A program made the translations under genes and the position numbers. This document shows positions 1 through 7,715 of a stretch of DNA of 64,000 nt, in pieces. Every line of letters starts with the position of its first letter. The first letter of the stretch is position 1. Origin of the DNA: CAWATZ01 sp963784995 (GTDB lineage: Bacteria > Planctomycetota > Planctomycetia > Gemmatales > Gemmataceae); NCBI GenBank assembly GCA_963784995.1, contig CAWATZ010000002.1:124001-188000 (forward strand). Direction: 5' to 3'. A model generated the notes under the pieces. It worked only from the letters and a program-made list of their open reading frames with translations. It ran no database searches and was not told the DNA's origin.

Positions 1-306
1 GGACTTCTTCCCGGACACGAGGACGTAGCTGAGCCCCTCGTCGGGTGGAGCGCCCTCGTTGGCGGCCACCGTGGTCGAGGAGAACCAGCGTTCGTCGATG
101 CCGCCCCGGTCGGCCCCGAGGGCGTAGTAGTCTTGCGGCGCCAGCTTGATGCGCCGGCCCGGCATCAGAAAGGAGCGCGGCACCCAGGTGGGCGCCAGGC
201 GGAGGATGCCCTCGCCGTGTTCCAGGGCCGACTTGACCTGGGCAGCGGTAGCTTTGGGCATTTCCCCGGTGATCTTCGTTGCATTCGCGGCAGTTTTCTT
301 GTCCAT
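1..306 (-). CDS. Hypothetical protein, 5' part only
   Basis: This reading frame starts at the ATG complementary to 304-306 and runs off the left window edge after 102 codons without a stop. The visible N-terminus is hydrophilic and has no signal peptide. Motifs such as APTWVPRSFL, GGIDERWFSST and DEGLSYVLVSG look like a conserved protein, and I have the impression of a planctomycete family that may be cupin- or phosphomannose-isomerase-like, but I cannot assign it. A palindromic repeat lies just upstream of it. Function is unknown and the C-terminal part is outside the window. Confidence 0.6.
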   Translation of the reverse strand, partial: MDKKTAANATKITGEMPKATAAQVKSALEHGEGILRLAPTWVPRSFLMPGRRIKLAPQDYYALGADRGGIDERWFSSTTVAANEGAPPDEGLSYVLVSGKKS

Positions 307-351
307 CTCGGAGTGACTCCATCGCAAACAGAGAGAGTGTGGCAGCGTGGT

Positions 352-408
352 CACAAGCCCGAAGCGCTAGCGCCGGGACCATCCCGGCGCTAGCGCTTCG
401 GGCTTGTG
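352..408. repeat. Palindromic repeat, 27-nt perfect arms
   Basis: The left arm at 352-378 and the right arm at 382-408 are perfect reverse complements with a 3-nt loop. The core CGCTAGCGCTTCGGGCTTG is closely related to the 30-bp unit that is duplicated inside the P-type ATPase gene at 33849-33908. There is no T-tract, so it is not an ordinary intrinsic terminator. Confidence 0.9.
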
Positions 409-504
409 GTCTGTCCCGTAATCGTCCGTGGCGTGCTTATATCCCGAGGGGACGCGAGAGGCAAGGGGCACGATTCGCTTTCCTGGAAACCAGGCCAGTT
501 GGTC

Positions 505-704
505 TCAAATCTGCCAGTCGTCCAGCGTCAGGCCAACAACCCGGCTGAACTCCACGGTGTTGTGTGTGATGAGCGTCAGGCCGTTCGCCAGGGCGATGGC
601 CGCGATCAGCCGGGCGTGGCAGCATCAAGCCGTGCTTTGGCCAGCGAAGCGGTGCCTTGGCGAAGGATTTGCACGCAGGTGTTCGTGTCGAGCAGGAACT
701 TCAT
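505..704 (-). pseudogene. VapC-like PIN toxin, internally deleted
   Basis: The gene starts with MKFLLDTNTCVQIL, the classic VapC/PIN N-terminus with the first catalytic Asp in LLDTN. After 32 codons the frame stops at 606. The following bases, read in another frame to the stop at 505, give a typical VapC C-terminus (IAAIALANGLTLITHNTVEF, then DDWQI). A PIN toxin is normally about 130 residues; only about 65 are left here, so roughly the middle half has been deleted along with the frame. Its ATG overlaps the stop of the upstream antitoxin gene (ATGA), as in intact vapBC operons. It is almost certainly inactive. Confidence 0.8.
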
Positions 705-943
705 AACTCGGCCCGTTCCTCGTACTCTCCCTGCGGATGCCGCAGGAAGGTGGGATCGGTGATGCTCCCCGCGATCCGCTCCACAAAGCGATGCCACTCT
801 TGCGGATCGGTGATGGGCCCCGAGGGCGTCTCGACCGTCTCCACCACGACGCGGACGGTCTTGTTCGCGTCCTCGGGGGTGAGCGGCACAGTCAGGGTCA
901 GCACCCCGTCCGCGCCGACCTGGGCGGTCAACTCTCGTTTCAT
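701..943 (-). CDS. Antitoxin-like protein of a broken vapBC pair
   Basis: An 80-residue acidic protein beginning MKRELTAQVGADGVLTLTVP, preceded by a good ribosome binding site (AAGGAG, 8 nt upstream). Its stop codon overlaps the start of the PIN-toxin remnant by ATGA, which is the arrangement of an antitoxin followed by its VapC toxin. The N-terminus fits the short planctomycete antitoxin-like proteins that accompany PIN toxins. With the toxin deleted it is an orphan antitoxin. The pairing is inferred from position; no DNA-binding domain is obvious by eye. Confidence 0.7.
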   Translation of the reverse strand: MKRELTAQVGADGVLTLTVPLTPEDANKTVRVVVETVETPSGPITDPQEWHRFVERIAGSITDPTFLRHPQGEYEERAEL

Positions 944-1186
944 GACTTACGCTCCTTCCCCGTTTCATCGGGGAGGTTCGGGATGGGGCCATTGTCGTGT
1001 CAAGATTGTTGTACCTGTCCGATGGCTGCTCTGCAAGCAGACGCTTCCGTTGAAGAGGCCCCGCTGCCGGTGCAGCCGCCGCAAGGGGAAAGGGAGTCAA
1101 ATGGTCGCGCGCTGGGCCAGCGTCTATGATGAACAGCGGACGCTCCCGATTGGTCCCCGAACCCTGTTCATCGAGGAACCGTATCC

Positions 1187-2592
1187 ATGAAGCGCTTTCT
1201 TTTCCCCGGGCTGGTGCTGCTGCTGGCTGCCGTGCCCGCGCAGGCCCATTTTGTCTTTCTGATCCCCAGCGCCCAGGCGCCACGAAGAACAGCGCCCAGC
1301 TGATCTTCAGCGACAACCTCAAACCCGACCCCAATCCCAAGCTGCTGGAGAAGATCACGCAAACGGAACTGTTCGCTCGCGATAGCAAGGGCAAGTACCA
1401 GCCGCTCAAGCACCGCATCGCCAAGGACGTCATCCAGGTCGAGGTTCCCGCCTCGGGGACGTATCTTGTGGCCGGCACCTGCAAGTACGGCGTCACCCAG
1501 CGCGGCCAGGACGAGCCGTTCCTGCTGCTGTATCACCCCAAGACTTTCGTCGGCCTATCGACGAATTGGCTTCCCCCCAAGGCATTTTTCGATCGCTGCG
1601 AACGGCTGCCGCTGGAAATCGAGGAGGTTCGGGAAGCCCCCAAGCCGACGGTTCGTGTGCTGTGGCAAGGCAAGCCCCTGGAGGGAGCCGAGGTCGCTGT
1701 GCTGCTGTCCGACCGCAAGGGCCCCGAAGGCAAGACCGACAAGGCGGGTCTCTTCTCCCTCGACAAAGTTCCCCTCGGAGGATTGATCGGCATCCGGGCC
1801 CGCCACGAAGAAAAGAAGCAGGGCGAGCTGGAGGGCAAGAAATATCAGTCCATCCGCCATTATGCGACGCTGCTCATTCCCGGGGATGATTCAAAACGGT
1901 TGGATCCGATCGAACCAGTACGAGGCGTCTCGGCCAAAGCGGAACCGGTCGCCCAGAAGCCCGACCCCGCGGCGACGAAATTGCTGGCCGACGCCCGGGC
2001 CGCCCGCGCCGACTGGCACAACTTCCCCGGCTTCGCCGCCGACCTGGAAGTGAACGTCGATGGCAAGGTCTCCAAGACCCGCCTGAGCGTGACGGCCAAG
2101 GGCGAGGTGGAGTTCAAGCTAGAGGACGAGGCCGCCAGCAAGTGGGCGCGCCAGACTCTGGGTTCGTTGGTGAGTCATCGAATGGACACCAGCGGCCGGG
2201 AAGCCGACTCGCAGTGCTGTTTCTCCGACAACCAGACCGACCATCCCCTGGGCCGGGCCATCACGGTGCTGGATGACGAGTTCCACTCCAGCTACCGCAT
2301 CCGGGATCGCCAGGTGATCGTGGTCAACCGCACCACCAAGCAATCCCGCTTCACCATCACCGTGCTGGAGAACATGGTCAACCAGGACAAGCTCTTCCTG
2401 CCGGTCAGCTACGTGGTCAATTACTGGGACCTCAAGGGCGAAGCCCTGAAGCGCTCGGAAGCGCACCACGACAGCTGGAAGCGCGTGGGCAAGTTCGACC
2501 TGCCGACGGAGCTGCTGGTCGTGATCGCCACGCCAACCGGGCAGGAAGCGCGCTCGATCAAGCTGACCAACCACCAGCTGGGAAGCAAATAA
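1187..2592 (+). pseudogene. Secreted DUF4198/DUF3386 protein with frameshift near 1276
   Basis: The ATG at 1187 opens a clear signal peptide (MKRFLFPGLVLLLAAVPAQA) followed by HFVFLIPSAQ, the usual mature start of DUF4198 proteins. In this frame a stop follows within 20 codons, but the rest of the protein continues in the neighbouring frame from NSAQLIFSDN to the stop at 2590-2592. Adding one G near 1276-1280 joins them smoothly. Residues about 30-240 form the DUF4198 (periplasmic, nickel-uptake-like) region; the last 200 residues (from LLADARAARADW to NHQLGSK) match the style of DUF3386. The missing base is either a real frameshift or a sequencing error. Substrate is unknown. Confidence 0.75.
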
Positions 2593-2609
2593 CAGCACAC
2601 CCCGGATTG

Positions 2610-2700
2610 GACACCCCGGGTTGCGCTGCGCTCCACCCGGGGCTTTACTCCGGCTTTGGGAATAGAGCCCCGGGTGGAGCGCAGCGCAACCCGGGGTGTC
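2610..2700. repeat. Palindromic repeat, 35-nt arms (ACCCCGGG family)
   Basis: Arms at 2610-2644 and 2666-2700 are reverse complements with a 21-nt loop. The same arm sequence (core TTGCGCTGCGCTCCACC) recurs at 48015-48163 and 60876-60968. It lies between the DUF4198 gene and the sulfatase start. Confidence 0.92.
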
Positions 2701-2724
2701 GGGTGGAACTTCGGAGTTCCTGCG

Positions 2725-4149
2725 ATGCGACCGCTCCTTCTTCTGACCGCTGCCCTTCTCTTCCCCTTGGCCGGCCCAGCCGTCGCCGCCGAGAAGCCCA
2801 ACGTCGTCCTGATCCTGGCCGACGACCTGGGCTGGGCGGACCTCGGCTGCTACGGCGCGGACCTGCACGAGACACCGAACCTGGACCGCTTCGCCCGGGA
2901 GAGCGTTCGCTTCACCGATGCCTGCGCCATGTCCGTCTGTTCGCCGACCCGGGCCACCCTCCTGACCGGCAAGCATGCGGCCCGCTTGCACATAACGATC
3001 TGGTCGGAGGGCTCCCTTGCGGGCCCGAAAAACCGCAAGCTGCTCCAGGCCGAGTCGCTCCACGACCTGCCGCACAGCGAGACGACGCTGGCCAGGCACC
3101 TCCAGTCGAACGGCTACCTGACCGCGCTGGTCGGCAAGTGGCACCTCGGCGACGCCCGGCACTATCCGGAGACGCACGGCTTCGACGTCAACGTGGGCGG
3201 CACCCTCTGGGGGGCGCCGCAGACGTTCTTCTGGCCCTATCGCGGCAGCGGCCGCTTCGGCAGCGAGTTCCGCTACGTCCCGCACCTGGAGTTGGGCCAG
3301 CCCGGCGAGTACCTCACCGATCGGCTCACGGACGAGGCCCTCTCGATCATCGATCACGCCGGCGGCAAGCCGTTCTTCCTCTACCTCGCCCACCATGCCC
3401 CGCACACGCCCATCGAGGCCAAGGCCAACATCGTCAAGCACTTTGAGCAAAAGCCGCGGACAGGGTTGAAACACCAGAACGTCGCCTACGCCGCGATGGT
3501 CAAGAGCCTGGACGAGAGCGTGGGCCGGGTCCTCGACCATCTGAAGAAACGGAACCTTGAGAAGAATACGCTGGTCATCTTTGCCAGCGACAATGGCGGT
3601 TTCGTCGGCGTGGACCGGTCAAGCGGTCAGACCATCCCGGTCACGAACAATGCCCCGCTCCGTTCGGGCAAGGGCTCGCTCTACGAGGGCGGCATTCGGG
3701 TGCCGCTGCTGATCCGCTGGCCGGGCGTGACAACCGCCGGTGCCGTCTGCTCGGAGCCGGTCATCCTCACGGACCTGTTTCCCACGTGCCTGCAAGCCGC
3801 CGGGATTCGTCCGCCTCCCGAGGCCGCTGATGGGATGGACCTGGCGCCGCTGCTGAAGGACCCAAAGGCGAAGCTGGACCGCGATGCGCTCTTCTTCCAC
3901 TACCCGCACTACTACCACACGACAACACCTGTGGGTGCCATTCGGACGCGGGACTGGAAATTGCTGGAGTATTTCGAGGACAACCGGGTCGAACTCTACA
4001 ACCTCAGCGCGGACGGTTCCGAGCGCGACGACCTCGCGGGGAAGTTGCCCGAGAAAGCCGCCGAGTTGCAGAAACGCCTCCAGGCGTGGCGCAAAGCGGT
4101 CGATGCCAGAATGCCAAAGCCGAACCCCGAGTTCAAAAGGAAGAAGTAA
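2725..4149 (+). CDS. Secreted Cys-type sulfatase
   Basis: A 474-residue arylsulfatase-family hydrolase that would cleave sulfate esters, probably of polysaccharides, outside the cytoplasm. The start at 2725 gives a signal peptide (MRPLLLLTAALLFPLAGPAVA) directly followed by EKPNVVLILADDLGW, the metal-binding Asp-Asp motif. CSPTRATLLTGKH is the sulfatase signature, in which the Cys is converted to formylglycine by a sulfatase-modifying enzyme. GKWHLG, HHAPHTP and FASDNGG are further active-site motifs, and the length is normal. An in-frame upstream extension of the frame reaches into the palindromic repeat at 2610-2700 and is unlikely to be translated. Planctomycetes often carry dozens of these. 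The substrate cannot be predicted. Confidence 0.93.
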   Translation: MRPLLLLTAALLFPLAGPAVAAEKPNVVLILADDLGWADLGCYGADLHETPNLDRFARESVRFTDACAMSVCSPTRATLLTGKHAARLHITIWSEGSLAGPKNRKLLQAESLHDLPHSETTLARHLQSNGYLTALVGKWHLGDARHYPETHGFDVNVGGTLWGAPQTFFWPYRGSGRFGSEFRYVPHLELGQPGEYLTDRLTDEALSIIDHAGGKPFFLYLAHHAPHTPIEAKANIVKHFEQKPRTGLKHQNVAYAAMVKSLDESVGRVLDHLKKRNLEKNTLVIFASDNGGFVGVDRSSGQTIPVTNNAPLRSGKGSLYEGGIRVPLLIRWPGVTTAGAVCSEPVILTDLFPTCLQAAGIRPPPEAADGMDLAPLLKDPKAKLDRDALFFHYPHYYHTTTPVGAIRTRDWKLLEYFEDNRVELYNLSADGSERDDLAGKLPEKAAELQKRLQAWRKAVDARMPKPNPEFKRKK

Positions 4150-4158
4150 GAGGCCCTG

Positions 4159-4240
4159 ACCGAAAGGCGAGCGGCGCGGCGTAAGCCCGCCGGTATGGGC
4201 CTGCACCGGCGGGCTTACGCCGCGCCGCTCGCCTTTCGGT
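4159..4240. repeat. Palindromic repeat, 36-nt perfect arms (GGCGAGCGGCGCGG family)
   Basis: Arms at 4159-4194 and 4205-4240 are perfect reverse complements with a 10-nt loop, just after the sulfatase stop and before the stop of the converging gene. Two related copies flank cheB at 20074-20143 and 21197-21296. Confidence 0.93.
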
Positions 4241-4255
4241 TGGTGGTTCTAAGTT

Positions 4256-5497
4256 TTAGAGCGGCCTCAACTTCTCGTGGACCCGGTCCATCGCCGCCAG
4301 CAAATGCGCAATCTGCTCCCAGGTGTTGGCCACCGTGGGCGTCGCGCGCAGCACCCCCTTGTCGCGCGGCACCAGCGGATAGGACTGGAGCGTCACGTAG
4401 ATCCCATCGTCGAACAGCAGCTGGCCGCCGCGAGCCACGTTCTCGCTGCTGCCGACGTAGGCCGAGACGATCGGAAAGCGATTGTCGTTGTCGGTCGCGA
4501 TGCCCCGCCTGCGATAGTGGTCGATGATGGCGCTGGTGTAAGCGCAAAGCGTGTCGCGCCACTGATCGCCTTCGTGGTCGTTCAGTTCCAGCCCGGCCAG
4601 CGCGGTCGCCAGGGCCGCGGTCGGCACCGGACCCGACACCAGATAAGACGTGACGTTGCACTTCAGATAGCGTTTCAGCTTCTTCGGGCAGGCCACGAAC
4701 GCCGCCAGCGAGGAATAGGCTTTCGACAAACCCGACACGTACAGGATGTTGTCGTAGCTCAGACCGAAGTGGCGGACGACGCCGTTGCCGCGACGGCCAT
4801 ACGGACGTTCCGGAGTGGGATTCTCGCCAATGACGCCGAAGCCGTGGGCATCGTCAACGTACAGGATCGCGTCGTATTGCCGGGCCAGGCGGGCCAGCCC
4901 GGGGATGTCGGGCGTCCGGCCGGTGGTGGAGAGGATACCATCGACGACGATCAGGCGCGTGGTGGCCCCGCCGTGGGCCCGCAACTGCTGCTCCAGTCCG
5001 CCCAGGTCGCTGTGGACAAAGCTGACCAGCTGCGCCCCCATGTCGCGGGCCAGCCGGCAGCCGTCGTGGTTGACCTTGTGGACGAAGCGATCGGCGAAGA
5101 TGACACTGCCCTTGCCGGCCACCGCCGGGATCAAGCCAATGGCGATCAGCGTAATGGTCGGCAGGACGATGGTGTCTTCGGCGCCAAGCACTTCGGCCAG
5201 CTTCGCCTCCAGCTGCTCGTACAGTTCGGGGTAGGCGGCCATGCGCGCCCAGGATGGGTGCGTGCCCCATTTCTGCACGGCCGGGGCGATGGCGTCCATG
5301 ACTTCGGGGCGCAGGTCGAGGCCGAGGTAGTTGCACGAGGCGAAATCGTCCAGCCAGCGGCCCCGAACCTGGATCTTGCGGCCCTGCTGGGCGGTGACGA
5401 CGTTGTCGTAGAGACAGCCGGTCTCCAGCAGCTGCCGCACGGTGGCGTTGCGCTGATGCAAGGTGGAATCGATCAGGCGGTCAAAGACGTCGGACAT
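4256..5497 (-). CDS. PLP-dependent alpha-oxoamine synthase-like enzyme
   Basis: A 413-residue fold-type I PLP enzyme of the group that includes 8-amino-7-oxononanoate synthase, glycine C-acetyltransferase and serine palmitoyltransferase, which condense an amino acid with an acyl-CoA. Visible marks are FASCNYLGLDL near the N-terminus, IVVDGILSTTGRTPDI, the cofactor-binding YVDDAHGFG and the lysine motif VSGLSKAYSS. The length fits the family. No biotin or sphingolipid genes are near, so the exact reaction is open. It is transcribed leftwards toward the sulfatase, with a palindrome between them, and follows the DUF4870 gene by only 13 nt, so they may share a transcript. Confidence 0.82.
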   Translation of the reverse strand: MSDVFDRLIDSTLHQRNATVRQLLETGCLYDNVVTAQQGRKIQVRGRWLDDFASCNYLGLDLRPEVMDAIAPAVQKWGTHPSWARMAAYPELYEQLEAKLAEVLGAEDTIVLPTITLIAIGLIPAVAGKGSVIFADRFVHKVNHDGCRLARDMGAQLVSFVHSDLGGLEQQLRAHGGATTRLIVVDGILSTTGRTPDIPGLARLARQYDAILYVDDAHGFGVIGENPTPERPYGRRGNGVVRHFGLSYDNILYVSGLSKAYSSLAAFVACPKKLKRYLKCNVTSYLVSGPVPTAALATALAGLELNDHEGDQWRDTLCAYTSAIIDHYRRRGIATDNDNRFPIVSAYVGSSENVARGGQLLFDDGIYVTLQSYPLVPRDKGVLRATPTVANTWEQIAHLLAAMDRVHEKLRPL

Positions 5498-5510
5498 GGG
5501 ACTCCCGAAT

Positions 5511-6176
5511 TCAAGGCCGCAGTTCAGCGGTCACCGACTGCACGTGGCTCCAGCCACACGCCGGACACTTCTCGGCCTTTGCCGGGATCAGCACGCCACA
5601 CTGCAAGCACTTCCGCTCGAGGACCTCGCGGGACTGGTCGGGGGTCGCGTTCCGCACGGCTTCGGCCCAGGCGGGCACGGTGGGCAGGAACGCGATGGCC
5701 AGGGGATATTCCCAGGCCACGCCGTTGTTGGCCTTCATCCCGCCGACAAGAGGGAAGACGATCCCGACAATGCCCAGGGCGATCAGCAGGGGGATGCCGA
5801 TGACAAAGAAGACCAGGAGGACGCAGATGAACGCATAGATGATCTCGGAGATGATCCAGTTCATGACAATCTTGCCATGCCGGTCAATCTCCGGCAGCTC
5901 GTCCTTCTTCACCTGCCACAGCACAATGGGGAGAATGAACCCGGCCAGGGGCACCACAAACCCCGCGAACTGCGAGAAGTGCAGGAACATGGCCCACTGG
6001 CGGGTCTGCTGCTCGACGCTGGCGGCACCGGCCCGGCCAGGCCGAGGCAGGGGCTCGGCAGCGCTCGCTGCTGGCTCGGCCAGCACCTTCGCCTTGGCCC
6101 GGGAGTACTCGTCGTCGGTGATCGCCCCGGCGACGTGGAGGTCGTGCAATTTCCGCAGCTCATCGGCGATGCTCAT
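5511..6176 (-). CDS. DUF4870 membrane protein with SHOCT helix and zinc ribbon
   Basis: From the ATG complementary to 6174-6176 (MSIADELRKLHDLHVAGAIT) the protein has three parts. Residues 1-35 are a SHOCT-like helical motif (DEYSRAKAKVL). The middle is a DUF4870/Tic20-like membrane domain with about three hydrophobic segments (FVVPLAGFILPIVLW, then a long pair around VLLVFFVIGIPLLIALGIVG). The end is a zinc ribbon with CLQCG and CPACG pairs. A longer upstream start is possible but would lie inside the next small ORF. Function is unknown; zinc-ribbon membrane proteins of this kind are common in planctomycetes. Confidence 0.8.
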   Translation of the reverse strand: MSIADELRKLHDLHVAGAITDDEYSRAKAKVLAEPAASAAEPLPRPGRAGAASVEQQTRQWAMFLHFSQFAGFVVPLAGFILPIVLWQVKKDELPEIDRHGKIVMNWIISEIIYAFICVLLVFFVIGIPLLIALGIVGIVFPLVGGMKANNGVAWEYPLAIAFLPTVPAWAEAVRNATPDQSREVLERKCLQCGVLIPAKAEKCPACGWSHVQSVTAELRP

Positions 6177-6321
6177 TGGGCTGATCTCCTCGAACGCTAT
6201 CTCGCGGAACGCTTTTTTCGAGCAACTGGAGCAGAACCTCTGCTCCCGCGTAGGCATCGTGGGGTGACCAAATCGGGTAGCTCTGGCCGGCTTCGATTCC
6301 GGGAACTTCCATCAGAGACAT
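6160..6321 (-). CDS. Small hypothetical protein, 53 aa
   Basis: A short frame starting MSLMEVPGIEAGQSYPIW and ending 17 nt inside the DUF4870 gene, consistent with translational coupling. The segment SYPIWSPHDAYAGAEVLLQL has the look of a conserved, codon-biased small protein rather than random sequence. I do not recognise a family. It could be spurious. Confidence 0.4.
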   Translation of the reverse strand: MSLMEVPGIEAGQSYPIWSPHDAYAGAEVLLQLLEKSVPRDSVRGDQPNEHRR

Positions 6322-6441
6322 TTCTCGATCCTCTTGCGGAACCTGACAATCCCCGCGTGCTGTTCGCCTGACTCCCCTTATCGTATCCTGGAGGGAAGGA
6401 CCGTGCAGCAGCAAAACCTTCCTGCCAGGGAACCCCACACG

Positions 6442-7647
6442 ATGTCAGACCAACCCACCCGCCGCTCCTTCCTGACCACCGCGGGCCTCGCTTCGCTGGG
6501 CGCTGCGCTCGCTCCTGAAGCCGATCCCGCCTCGGCCGCCGACAGTCCCCGCGACCTGAAGCCCGCCGCCGCCGACCTCGGCAGTCTCTTTCCCGAGGTC
6601 GAGAAGCTGGCCGGCACTGGCGACTTCTCTCTCTCCTTCCTGACGGGCAAGTTCCGAACCCTGGACGATTTCCGCGCCACCGCCCGCGACAAACTCCTCG
6701 ACCTGCTGCTCTATCGGCCGGAGAAGGTCGAGCCCCGGGCCGAGGTGCTGGAGCGCGTCGAGCGTCCCGATCACGTCCGCGAGAAGGTGCTGTTCTCCAC
6801 GTCGCCGCAGTTCCGGGTGCCGGCCTACGTGCTGATCCCGAAGGACCTGAAAGGTCCAGCTCCGGCCATCGTCGATCTGCACTTGCACGGCGGCATGTTC
6901 CTCTTCGGCAAGGAAAAGGTCATCGACCTGGGCGACAACCACCCGGCCATGACCACTTCCTACGACTGGGAGGATAGCTCCACGGAGACACTCACCTCCA
7001 GCGCGGCTTCCGACCCCTTCAACAGCAGCCTGACCTTCAACGTGACGGTGACCGGAAGCGGCGGCGGCACACCGACCGGGAGTGTGGCCTTTTATGACGG
7101 CAGCACGCAGCTGGGCACGGCAACCCTGGACGCCAACGCCACGGCTGCCTTCACAACGACCACCCTCCAGGCCGGCAGCCACACCGTCACCGCGGTCTAC
7201 AGCGGCGACACCACCTTCGCCTCGAGCACCTCCTCCCTGACGGAGACGATCACACAGGCCACCCCGACAGTCACCGTGAGCGATGTCGGCGGTATCTTCG
7301 ATGGCACAAGCTGCGCGGCTTCCGCCACGGTTGCAGGGGTGGTGGCGGGAGTGGATGATTCACCCTCCGAGGTCCTGGAAGGCACTGGTCTGACGCTCGA
7401 TTACCAGCAGCGGAACAGCGATGGCAGCTGCACGGACCTGGGTAGCACGGCCCCAACCACGGTAGGGAACTACGTGGTGACAGCCTCCTTCGCCGGCAGC
7501 ACCGACTACACCAGTGCCAGCCAGTCCCTGAACTTCACCATTTCCAGCGGCAGCTACGCCGTCGCCCCCCAGGGCGATGCCCTGGGCTATCCTGTTGCGC
7601 CCCTTCGGGGCGGAAAACAACAGCCCCGAAGAGGCGCAACAGGATAG
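6442..7647 (+). CDS. Tat-secreted chimera: hydrolase N-terminus fused to Ig-like repeats
   Basis: The ATG at 6442 opens a twin-arginine signal (QPTRRSFLTTAGLASLGAAL). Residues about 45-175 resemble the start of the planctomycete acetyl-xylan-esterase/dienelactone-hydrolase type proteins, including VPAYVLIPKD and IVDLHLHGGMFLFG. At about position 6965 the hydrolase stops before any nucleophile elbow, and the frame continues as a bacterial Ig-like repeat region typical of cell-surface proteins (GSVAFYDGSTQLGTATL, HTVTAVYSGDTTF, GNYVVTASFAGSTDY). The C-terminus and stop codon come from a palindromic repeat at 7568-7666. The hydrolase part lacks its catalytic residues, so the gene is probably a recombination product with no esterase activity, or an assembly join. 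Confidence 0.7.
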   Translation: MSDQPTRRSFLTTAGLASLGAALAPEADPASAADSPRDLKPAAADLGSLFPEVEKLAGTGDFSLSFLTGKFRTLDDFRATARDKLLDLLLYRPEKVEPRAEVLERVERPDHVREKVLFSTSPQFRVPAYVLIPKDLKGPAPAIVDLHLHGGMFLFGKEKVIDLGDNHPAMTTSYDWEDSSTETLTSSAASDPFNSSLTFNVTVTGSGGGTPTGSVAFYDGSTQLGTATLDANATAAFTTTTLQAGSHTVTAVYSGDTTFASSTSSLTETITQATPTVTVSDVGGIFDGTSCAASATVAGVVAGVDDSPSEVLEGTGLTLDYQQRNSDGSCTDLGSTAPTTVGNYVVTASFAGSTDYTSASQSLNFTISSGSYAVAPQGDALGYPVAPLRGGKQQPRRGATG

Positions 7648-7666
7648 CCCAGGGCATCGCCCTGGG
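7568..7666. repeat. Palindromic repeat, 43-nt arms, carries a stop codon
   Basis: Arms at 7568-7610 and 7624-7666 pair with one mismatch. The TAG that ends the preceding chimeric gene (7645-7647) lies inside the right arm, so this element forms the last two dozen residues of that protein. Confidence 0.92.
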
Positions 7667-7715
7667 TTGGGGGCGAGACGGACTTTCTCTTTCTGAGTCG
7701 CAATAAAGCCCGCGG

